A DNA stretch of 7,048 bases from NCBI GenBank assembly GCA_964518305.1, contig CAZFDK010000092.1, positions 1 through 7,048 of the forward strand. Reading direction: 5' to 3'. The DNA comes from Caribbeanibacter sp964518305. Lineage in GTDB: Bacteria; Gemmatimonadota; Gemmatimonadetes; Palauibacterales; Palauibacteraceae. Under the pieces are notes generated by a model. That model ran no database searches. It had not been told where the DNA came from and saw only the letters and a list, made by a program, of their open reading frames with translations. A program made the position numbers and the translations under genes. Positions 1-5,334 of the stretch are shown piece after piece (within the stretch, counting starts at the first letter, position 1; every line of letters begins with the position of its first letter).

Positions 1-841
1 CCGCGGCCACCGCCGGCTCCGCCGCCGCGGGCAGCCCCACGACGCGCCGGCTCCCGCCCACGGCCCGGCCCACCGCGTCCACGATCTCACCGAACAGCAG
101 CGGCGCGGGCCCGCCGAGCTCGAACACCTCGTGCTCGAAGGCGGGCCGCTCCACCGCCTGGCACAGGGCCTCCACCACGTCCTCGATGGAGACGGGCTGG
201 AGCCGGAACTCCGTCTCCCCGAACACCGGCAGCGCCGGGTACCGGAGGAGCATCGACCGCAGCTCGGCGGTGAAGCGGTCCCCCTCGCCGTACACCACGG
301 CCGGCCGGAAGACCACCGCCTCCACGTCGACGGCCCGCACCTCCTGTTCCGCCGCGTGCTTGGCGCGGAAGAAGGGCGAGCCGTCGGGCCGCGCTCCCAG
401 GGCGCTCATGTAGACGAAGCGCTCCACGCCGGCGTCGAGCGCCTCTCTGACCAGGTTGCAGGTACCCCCGTGGTGCACTTCCTCCGGATCGTCGCCGCCT
501 GGCTCCGGGACCCAGCCCCCGGCCAGGTGGATGACCCGGTCGCACTCGCCGGCCGCGCCGATCAGATCGGCGGAGTCCCGCACGTCGGCCGTCCACCACT
601 CCACGCCCAGCGTCGCCAGCTCGCCCTCCCGCGGCCGGTTCCGGGAGAGCCCCCGGACCTCGTGGCCGCGGGCGATCAGCCGCGGGATGAGATGACGCCC
701 CAGGAAGCCGGACCCGCCGGTCACCAGCACGCGGTGCGAGCGGTCCGCGCCCTCCAGCAGGGGCTCCGGCTGCTCGGCCAGGGCCGTGCCCGTGGACTCC
801 TCCGGCTCGTCCGGGTACGGCGCGAACGGGCCCTCGACCAT
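1..841 (-). CDS. Atypical SDR / NAD(P)-dependent epimerase-type oxidoreductase (NDUFA9-like), C-terminus cut by window edge
   Basis: The frame is open from an ATG at 841 to the left edge (280 codons seen, no stop), so the gene is partial. A Rossmann nucleotide-binding motif, TGGSGFLG, lies at about residues 41-48. It is followed by a D-V-R-D turn (about 86-89), HLAGG (about 105-109), YMSALGA (about 144-150) and FRPAVVYGEGD (about 178-188). This order is typical of extended/atypical SDRs related to complex I subunit NDUFA9 and nucleoside-diphosphate-sugar epimerases. At the usual YxxxK site the sequence reads FFRAK (157-161), so the catalytic Tyr is Phe while the Lys is kept. A non-redox or altered catalytic role is possible. 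About 36 acidic, Pro-rich residues precede the Rossmann fold, where relatives usually start almost at the fold. The ATG is preceded by AAAGGAGGAG, a strong SD but only about 2 nt away; no better in-frame start is visible. Substrate cannot be told. Confidence 0.85.
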   Translation of the reverse strand, partial: MVEGPFAPYPDEPEESTGTALAEQPEPLLEGADRSHRVLVTGGSGFLGRHLIPRLIARGHEVRGLSRNRPREGELATLGVEWWTADVRDSADLIGAAGECDRVIHLAGGWVPEPGGDDPEEVHHGGTCNLVREALDAGVERFVYMSALGARPDGSPFFRAKHAAEQEVRAVDVEAVVFRPAVVYGEGDRFTAELRSMLLRYPALPVFGETEFRLQPVSIEDVVEALCQAVERPAFEHEVFELGGPAPLLFGEIVDAVGRAVGGSRRVVGLPAAAEPAVAA

Positions 842-879
842 CTCCTCCTTTCCCGACTTCCGAGATCCTTCTTCTACGA

Positions 880-893
880 GCGCCTGCAGGCGC
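880..893. repeat. Perfect 14-bp palindrome upstream of the SDR gene (candidate operator)
   Basis: GCGCCTGCAGGCGC equals its own reverse complement. It lies 39 bp upstream of the SDR start codon. Just beyond it, at 900-905, the minus strand reads TATCTT, a 4/6 match to a -10 box, which would place the transcription start near the palindrome. No good -35 box is seen. The palindrome is direct sequence fact; an operator role is inference, and GC-rich DNA yields such palindromes more often than average. Confidence 0.35.
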
Positions 894-949
894 CCGGACA
901 AGATAACAGGACGTCGGGAGCGGCAGGCAGGGTCGGACGGAGGGCGCCC

Positions 950-987
950 CCCCGGACCGCCCCGTGAGGCTGGGGGGCGGTCCGGGG
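950..987 (-). terminator. GC-rich hairpin downstream of ssb, possible terminator without U-tract
   Basis: Positions 950-963 and 974-987 are perfect 14-bp inverted arms (CCCCGGACCGCCCC and its complement) around a 10-nt loop. The structure starts 21 bp after the ssb stop on the minus strand. No T-run follows the stem on either strand, so it is not a classical intrinsic terminator. It may stop transcription weakly, protect the mRNA 3' end, or act together with Rho. Confidence 0.5.
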
Positions 988-1008
988 CCGCGCCGGGTCA
1001 GGCTCGGC

Positions 1009-1410
1009 TCACACCCCGAGCTCCGCCTCCTCGAGCTCGTCCAGCTCCGCCCCGTCGCCGTCCACCGGGCGGGCGCCGTTCTCCCGCGGGTCCAGCAGGA
1101 CGAAGTCCCGCACCACGACGTCCACCGAGGGCACGGTGACGCCCTCCTTCTCGTAGGACCCGTACTCGATCCGACCGTCCACGTAGAGGCGCGACCCCTT
1201 CCGGAGATACCGCTCCACGGTGTCGGCGGAGCGCCCCCAGAAGGTCAGGCGGTGCCAGTCCGTCCTCTTCTCCTCCTCGCCGTCCACCGTGAACACCCGG
1301 TTCGTCGCCAGCGAGACGTGGGCGACGGCGGTTCCCTTCTCCGTCGTCGTCACGCGGGGGTCCGCGCCGGCGTTCCCGATCAGGGTCACGCGATTCACCG
1401 ACCGGCTCAT
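1009..1410 (-). CDS. ssb: Single-stranded DNA-binding protein, short form without canonical C-terminal tip
   Basis: A 133-residue protein that binds single-stranded DNA in replication, recombination and repair. The OB fold fills about residues 4-106: it opens with SVNRVTLIGNAGADP (4-18), then ATNR (35-38), DWHRLTFWGR (51-60, with the DNA-stacking aromatic W52) and YLRKGSRLYVDGRI (68-81). This matches the bacterial SSB core closely. The tail is only about 26 residues, much shorter than in E. coli SSB (178 aa in all). It is acidic but ends ELEEAELGV instead of the usual DDDIPF-type tip that recruits partner proteins. The ATG start has AGGAGG 5 nt upstream (1416-1421). The gene lies alone, 202 bp behind mlaD and 167 bp ahead of the SDR gene on the same strand. 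It may be the main SSB of a lineage with a different tip, or an auxiliary SSB; the window cannot decide. Confidence 0.93.
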   Translation of the reverse strand: MSRSVNRVTLIGNAGADPRVTTTEKGTAVAHVSLATNRVFTVDGEEEKRTDWHRLTFWGRSADTVERYLRKGSRLYVDGRIEYGSYEKEGVTVPSVDVVVRDFVLLDPRENGARPVDGDGAELDELEEAELGV

Positions 1411-1581
1411 CTTCTCCTCCTGCGTCGAGGTGTCTCTCTCCCACCCCCGACGGATGATTCGATGGATCCGGTCGGAGGCGGGCCGCGCTCCTACCCTCGG
1501 CGCAGGGGCGCCCTCAACGCAGGGCCGTTGTGCCAGTTGACGCGCCAGAGCGTGCGGCGCGCGTCCGATCGGGCGTGCCGA

Positions 1582-1610
1582 ATCGGCCGTTTATCGGCCT
1601 TGTATCGGCC
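1582..1610. repeat. Three direct ATCGGCC repeats at an exact 11-bp period
   Basis: ATCGGCC occurs at 1582-1588, 1593-1599 and 1604-1610 (GGCCGAT on the minus strand), separated by 4-bp spacers that differ in sequence (GTTT, TTGT). A degenerate copy, ATCGGGC, is at 1568-1574, within a small palindrome CCGATCGG (1565-1572). The array starts 2 bp after the mlaD stop codon. An 11-bp step puts the copies on nearly the same face of the helix, as in tandem regulator sites. It could also be an RNA element at the 3' end of the mla transcript. No protein family is implied by the sequence alone. Confidence 0.6.
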
Positions 1611-1612
1611 TT

Positions 1613-2602
1613 TTAGAAGATGGAGAACTGGAAGTAGCGGTTCGGGTTCTCCCGCAGGTCCTCCAGCAGGGCCCGGAGCTGCGACAGGGTGGCGGCGGTG
1701 CGCTCGTACAGGGCGGTGTCGCGCACCAGCCGACCCAGGGCGCCCTGCCCGCGGTTCACCCGTCCCACCAGCTCCTGGGCGCCGGTGAAGGTGGTGTCGG
1801 CCCGGGCCAGCACCTCGTTCAGCCGGTCCGTGGTGGTTCGGAGCTGCCCCGTGAGCTCGTTCAGCCGGGCGGCGGCCTGCTCCGTGTTGTCGAAGATGGA
1901 CCGCACCTCGCCCTCGGCGGTGGCCTGCTCAAGGCGGCCCAGGGTGGAGTCCAGGCTCGAGGCCGCCTCCCGCACCGTGGAGCCGGCCCGGCGCATGTCG
2001 TCGGCGAAGGCGCTCACGCCCTGCTGCTGCTGCTGCACCAGGCTCACCATCTCCTGGCTGGCCTGCTCGAAGTTCTCGATGGAGGAGGCCAGGTTGCGGG
2101 CCGTCTGCTCGTTGAAGGCCAGCTCCAGGCGGTCGGTGATGACCCGCAGGTTCTCGGCGATGTCGCTGGTGAACTCGCTCATCTGGGCGAAGTCGGCCTG
2201 GGCGTAGCCGGGGATGCCGCCCTCGGGCCGCGGCAGGCTGTCGACGGGCGGGTCGGTCACCGTCCGGGCCGGAACGATGGCCACCTGCCACTGGCCGAAG
2301 AGCGAGGAGGGGCGGATCACGGCCACGGGCCGCTCGGGTATCGGCGCCGTCTCCTGCAGCCACATCCGGACGTCCACCCCGCCGTCGGCGCTGAGCGTCA
2401 CGCTCTCCACCCGCCCCACCTGCACGCCCCGGACGGTGACGCTGTTCCCGCTCCGCAGCTGGCCCACGTCCCGGAAGCGGGCCGTGAGCGTCCGGTCGGC
2501 CTGGCCCCAGCCCGTGCCCCCGAGCCAGATGGCGCCGCCCACGATGAGGGCCACGCCCACGAGGACGAAGAGCCCCACGATGACGTCGTTCCGTTCGTTC
2601 AA
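1613..2602 (-). CDS. mlaD: MlaD-family MCE-domain lipid transport protein
   Basis: A 329-residue substrate-binding component of an Mla-type phospholipid ABC transporter. In the family it is anchored in the inner membrane and forms a hexameric ring with a lipid channel. One N-terminal membrane helix (about 8-29, VIVGLFVLVGVALIVGGAIW) is followed by a single MCE domain (about 38-112), with VGQLRSGNSVTVRGVQVGRV (46-65) and SLFGQWQVAIVP (100-111). The rest is mostly helical and probably coiled coil, with a run of five Gln from (CTG)5 at 2021-2035. The C-terminus has the family's closing pattern GALGRLVRDTALY, then ENPNRYFQFSIF. E. coli MlaD is much shorter (183 aa); long helical tails occur in many other MCE proteins. 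The start is TTG, placed directly before the conserved ERNDVIVGLFVL; its SD is weak, and no better start precedes it. It lies 49 bp behind mlaF in the same operon. Confidence 0.92.
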   Translation of the reverse strand: MNERNDVIVGLFVLVGVALIVGGAIWLGGTGWGQADRTLTARFRDVGQLRSGNSVTVRGVQVGRVESVTLSADGGVDVRMWLQETAPIPERPVAVIRPSSLFGQWQVAIVPARTVTDPPVDSLPRPEGGIPGYAQADFAQMSEFTSDIAENLRVITDRLELAFNEQTARNLASSIENFEQASQEMVSLVQQQQQGVSAFADDMRRAGSTVREAASSLDSTLGRLEQATAEGEVRSIFDNTEQAAARLNELTGQLRTTTDRLNEVLARADTTFTGAQELVGRVNRGQGALGRLVRDTALYERTAATLSQLRALLEDLRENPNRYFQFSIF

Positions 2603-2651
2603 CGGCCCGATCCCGTGCTCGGTGAGCTTCTCGCGGCTCGCTCGTGCGCCG

Positions 2652-3437
2652 TCACGCCGCTCCCTCCTCTTCGTCCTCTTCCTCGTCCGGCCACAGGTCC
2701 ACCCGTCCCTCCACGAAGGCCCGCACCACCGGGTCGTCGGTCGACTTCATCTCCTCCGGGGTCCCCACCGCCCGGGCCTCCCCCCTGTACAACATGGCCA
2801 CCCGGTCCGCCACCCGGAAGGCGCTCTCCAGGTCGTGGGTGACCAGGAGGCTGGTGGCCCCGATCTCCTCCTTGAGGCGAATGACGAGCTGGCCGATCAG
2901 CGAGGTGGTCACCGGGTCGAGGCCCGTGGTGGGCTCGTCGTAGAGGAGGTAGTCGGGACGGCCCGCCACCGCCCGCGCCAGGCCCGCCCGCTTGCGCATC
3001 CCGCCGGAGAGCTCGGCCGGCATCCGCTCCGCCTGGCCGTCCAGGTCCACCAGCCGGAGGCTCCGCTCCACCCACTCCTCGACGGCGTCCCCCGTCACGC
3101 CCCGCTTGCGCACCGCCATCCGGATGTTCTCGGCCACGGTCATGGAGTCGAAGAGGCCGGCGAACTGGAAGACGTACCCGATGCGCGGACGCAGCTCCTC
3201 CAGTACCGCGTCCGGCGCGTGGGACACCCGCTCCTCCTCCACCCAGACCTCCCCCTCGTCCGGGCGCATCAGGCCGGCCACGTGCTTCAGGAGCACCGAC
3301 TTGCCGGAGCCCGAGCGGCCGATCACCGCCACGGTCTCGGCCTCGTCCACCGCGAGGTCGAATCCGTCCAGCACCTGGAGCTCCCCGAAGCTCTTCCGGA
3401 CGCCCTCCAGCCGGATGCCGGCTCCTCGCTCCGTCAC
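2652..3437 (-). CDS. mlaF: MlaF-family ABC transporter ATP-binding protein
   Basis: A 261-residue ATPase that powers lipid movement through MlaE at the cytoplasmic face of the inner membrane. All nucleotide-binding motifs are intact: Walker A GRSGSGKS (40-47), Q-loop FQFAGLFDSMTV (90-101), signature LSGGMRKR (143-150, the MlaF form with Met), Walker B YLLYDEPTTGLDP (163-175) and H-loop THD (200-202). The GTG start at 3437 overlaps the mlaE stop as GTGA, which indicates translational coupling; the open frame continues upstream of it, but that part is antiparallel to no known domain and overlaps mlaE out of frame. The C-terminus is a short acidic tail (DEEEDEEE, then GAA). E. coli MlaF also has a C-terminal extension, used in dimer contacts; whether this tail does the same is unknown. 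Confidence 0.95.
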   Translation of the reverse strand: MTERGAGIRLEGVRKSFGELQVLDGFDLAVDEAETVAVIGRSGSGKSVLLKHVAGLMRPDEGEVWVEEERVSHAPDAVLEELRPRIGYVFQFAGLFDSMTVAENIRMAVRKRGVTGDAVEEWVERSLRLVDLDGQAERMPAELSGGMRKRAGLARAVAGRPDYLLYDEPTTGLDPVTTSLIGQLVIRLKEEIGATSLLVTHDLESAFRVADRVAMLYRGEARAVGTPEEMKSTDDPVVRAFVEGRVDLWPDEEEDEEEGAA

Positions 3438-4210
3438 AGCAGCACCACCGCCCACAGGGCGTCCAGCAGGAGGATGGCCATGCAGGCCACCACCACGGCG
3501 CGGGTGGTGACCCGGCCCACGCCCTCGGCGCCCCCGCGCGTGTGGAAGCCGAAGCCGGCGCCCACGGCGGTGATCACCACGCCGTAGCTGGCCGACTTGA
3601 TCAGGGCGAAGGTGATGTCGAAGGGGCGGTGGAACATGCGGAGGCCGCGGACGAAGTCCAGGCTGGAGAGCTCGAGCAGGTTCACCGAGGTGATCCATCC
3701 GGCGCCGATGCCCATGACCACGGCGAAACCGACGATGATCGGCACCGTGACCAGCCCCGCCAGCACCCGGGGGACCACCAGGTAGGCGACGGGATCGTAG
3801 CCCAGGGTCTCCAGGGCGTCGATCTGTTCGGTGACCCTCATGGTGCCCAGCTCGGCGGCGATGTTCGCCCCCACGCGGCCGGCCAGCACCAGCCCGGTGA
3901 GCACGGGCCCGAGCTCCAGGATCATGGTCTTCCCCACCAGCGTCCCGACGAAGTAGGGCGGGACGGCCCCGGTGAAGGCGTAGGAGCTCTGGAGCGCCAG
4001 GACGACGCCGGTGAACAGGGCGATGAAGAGCGCCACCGGCAGGGAGTCCACGCCCAGGCGGCGGGCCTGGGTGAGGACCACGGGCGACCACGTCCCGGGC
4101 CTCCCCAGCCCGGAAACGATGCGGCGGGCGAAGCGGAAGCTCCGGCCCGCCCCGGCCGCGACCCGCCGGACTGCCTTTCCGACGGCGGCGAAGATCCGCA
4201 AGATGTTCAC
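3434..4210 (-). CDS. mlaE: MlaE-family ABC transporter permease
   Basis: A 258-residue integral membrane permease of the Mla/Tgd1 family; a dimer sits between MlaF ATPases and the MlaD ring. Hydrophobic segments are at about 57-79, 99-117, 140-172, 208-222 and 237-258. The family core is plain: ELGPVLTGLVLAGRVGANIA (99-118), then AELGTMRVTEQIDALETLG (119-137), and RGGAEGVGRVTTRAVV (225-240) near the end. Length is normal for the family (about 260). The first 40 residues form a basic amphipathic segment. The start is GTG at 4210 with no clear SD, and the divergent MCE gene starts only 3 bp away. A two-codon ATG-ACG-TGA on the same strand (4215-4207) overlaps this start. The order E-F-D differs from E. 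coli (F-E-D-C-B), and no MlaB or MlaC gene lies in the window. Confidence 0.94.
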   Translation of the reverse strand: MNILRIFAAVGKAVRRVAAGAGRSFRFARRIVSGLGRPGTWSPVVLTQARRLGVDSLPVALFIALFTGVVLALQSSYAFTGAVPPYFVGTLVGKTMILELGPVLTGLVLAGRVGANIAAELGTMRVTEQIDALETLGYDPVAYLVVPRVLAGLVTVPIIVGFAVVMGIGAGWITSVNLLELSSLDFVRGLRMFHRPFDITFALIKSASYGVVITAVGAGFGFHTRGGAEGVGRVTTRAVVVACMAILLLDALWAVVLL

Positions 4211-4220
4211 GTCATGACGT
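4209..4220. promoter_or_regulatory. Perfect 12-bp palindrome across the divergent mlaE / MCE start codons
   Basis: ACGTCATGACGT is its own reverse complement. It contains the ATG of the rightward MCE gene (4214-4216) and most of the GTG of mlaE (plus-strand 4208-4210). Neither gene shows a clear SD or a convincing -35/-10 pair in the surrounding 80 bp, so promoters would lie inside the opposite gene's coding sequence. A dimeric regulator bound here could control both genes. That is inference; the palindrome and the 3-bp start spacing are seen directly. Confidence 0.4.
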
Positions 4221-5176
4221 TAGGAGAGGCCCATCCCCCGGAAAAGGTCCGCAGAGGCGCCTGGCTCATCGGCCTGATCGCCGTCGTCTCGCTGGCGGTG
4301 TTCTTCGCCGACCTGGTGGAGCAGGAGCTCTCGGAGGGACCCACGCTGTGGATCGCCGCCGAGCAGACGCGCGGCCTGGGCCGCGGTGCGCCGGTGTGGC
4401 TGGCGGGGCACCGGGTGGGCCGCGTGACCCGCGTGAAGCTGCGCCCCCCCACCGCGGTGCCGGACCGCCGGGTGCTGGTCCGGACGGTCCTGCAGGAGGA
4501 CGACGCCGACCGCCTCCGGGCTGACGCCACGGCCGTCCTCGAGCCCGCGGGCCTCATGGCGCCGACCGTGGTGTCGATCCGTCCCGGGAGCGGGGACGCC
4601 CCGCCCTTCGACTTCTCCGACACCCTGGAGGCCGAGCGCTCGGTGACCTCGGCCGAGCTCCGGGCCGAGGCGGAGCGGGCCCGGGCGGCCCTGGACACCC
4701 TGCGGCGCGCCGAGCGCCGGGTCCTGGCCCTGGCCGACACCGGCGGGGGCACGCTGGCCCGTCTCCGGGACGACGACGCCCTCCAGCGCCGCCTCCTGCG
4801 GCTGAAGGACCGGATGGGGCGGGCCGCGTCGCTTCTCGACAGCGACTCCTCGGACCTGGCCCGCTTCCGGCGGAACCCGGAGGCCGCCGAGCGGATGCGC
4901 TCCGCGCTGGGGAGGGCCGACAGCCTGGCCCCGCGCCTGGAGGGCGCGCTGGGCCGGTGGAGGGACCTCGGCTCCGAGCTGGCCTCCGTCCGGAGCCGGG
5001 CCGACAGCCTCCGTCGGATGCTCGCCGAGTCCCGCGGCTCGGCGGGGCGCTTCATGAACGACCGCGCGCTCGAGCGGGAGCTCCGGGACCTCCGCTCCCG
5101 GGTCGTCTCCGTGCAGACGGAGCTGCTGGTCGACCCCCTGCGCTGGCTGCGGTTCCGGCTCTTCCGGAGCTTCTGA
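4214..5176 (+). CDS. Second, divergent MCE-domain (MlaD-like) protein
   Basis: A 320-residue probable membrane-anchored lipid-transport protein. A basic N-terminus is followed by one membrane helix (about 16-33, WLIGLIAVVSLAVFFADL). An MCE-like domain covers about 43-125: GLGRGAPVWLAGHRVGRV (54-71) matches the MCE core, and LMAPTVVSIRPG (114-125) sits where MCE proteins have the conserved final strand. The rest is charged helix with three spaced copies of a short pattern, GTLARLRDDDAL (179-190), SDLARFRRNPEA (213-224) and SAGRFMNDRAL (276-286). It ends in DPLRWLRFRLF, close to the mlaD ending ENPNRYFQFSIF, so the two are likely distant paralogues. The ATG at 4214 is the only sensible start, though no SD precedes it. 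It runs head-to-head with mlaE and probably serves the same transporter, perhaps in a mixed MCE assembly (inference). Confidence 0.82.
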   Translation: MTLGEAHPPEKVRRGAWLIGLIAVVSLAVFFADLVEQELSEGPTLWIAAEQTRGLGRGAPVWLAGHRVGRVTRVKLRPPTAVPDRRVLVRTVLQEDDADRLRADATAVLEPAGLMAPTVVSIRPGSGDAPPFDFSDTLEAERSVTSAELRAEAERARAALDTLRRAERRVLALADTGGGTLARLRDDDALQRRLLRLKDRMGRAASLLDSDSSDLARFRRNPEAAERMRSALGRADSLAPRLEGALGRWRDLGSELASVRSRADSLRRMLAESRGSAGRFMNDRALERELRDLRSRVVSVQTELLVDPLRWLRFRLFRSF

Positions 5177-5209
5177 CGGACGTCTGACGGCCCGTCGCCG
5201 CGGCCGTGG

Positions 5210-5238
5210 TTGACCCCCGCTGGCGCCGTTCGTATGGT
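5210..5238 (+). promoter_or_regulatory. Probable sigma70-type promoter of rho
   Basis: TTGACC (5210-5215, 5/6 to consensus) and TATGGT (5233-5238, 4/6) are separated by exactly 17 bp. Transcription would start near 5245, leaving a leader of about 90 nt before the rho GTG. It stands in the only AT-richer spot of the 158-bp gap between the MCE gene and rho. Confidence 0.65.
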
Positions 5239-5273
5239 AACGTCGTCAGCAGGACCGCCTGCGACCCGCCGGG

Positions 5274-5322
5274 CCCCCTCCCTGCCCTCCCTGCCTACAC
5301 GAACCCACGCACCCTCCCACCC
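5274..5322 (+). promoter_or_regulatory. C-rich, G-poor leader of rho (candidate rut site for autoregulation)
   Basis: In these 49 nt there are 32 C and only 4 G, in a genome region where C and G are otherwise balanced. The stretch lies wholly in the 5' leader between the promoter and the rho SD. Rho loads on unstructured C-rich, G-poor RNA, and E. coli rho is known to be controlled by Rho-dependent attenuation in its leader. The same feedback is a plausible inference here. Confidence 0.5.
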
Positions 5323-5334
5323 GGAGCGCGACCC

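Noticed and set aside
131..967. 278-codon plus-strand open frame
   Set aside because: It lies opposite the SDR gene, which has clear Rossmann and SDR motifs; the translation here has no motif and Arg/His/Pro-rich composition.
1411..1560. Possible ssb promoter (minus-strand TTGAGG with a TAGGAG-like box)
   Set aside because: The -10 match is only 3/6, so the pair is not better than chance in this composition.
2021..2035. (CTG)5 trinucleotide repeat
   Set aside because: It encodes five Gln in the helical tail of mlaD; it is short and in frame, with no sign of a regulatory or expanded repeat.
3438..4091. Upstream in-frame extension of mlaF, giving 479 residues
   Set aside because: It overlaps mlaE out of frame and has no domain; the GTG at 3437 with the GTGA overlap gives a normal-length MlaF.
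3542..4213. Open frame on the plus strand continuing upstream of the second MCE gene, which would give a 544-residue protein
   Set aside because: The upstream part is antisense to mlaE, is His/Gly/Asp-rich low-complexity sequence, and is followed by a normal ATG, membrane helix and MCE domain; the start at 4214 is more sensible.
5172..5196. TCTGACGG direct repeat (5172 and 5183) and small GACGG/CCGTC inverted arms after the second MCE gene
   Set aside because: Only two copies and a 5-bp stem without a T-run; too weak to call a terminator or binding site.
5206..5334. 43-codon N-terminal extension of Rho from a GTG at 5206
   Set aside because: It would cover the promoter and leader, has Pro-rich non-homologous sequence, and Rho proteins begin at the MDIAELK-type start at 5335.
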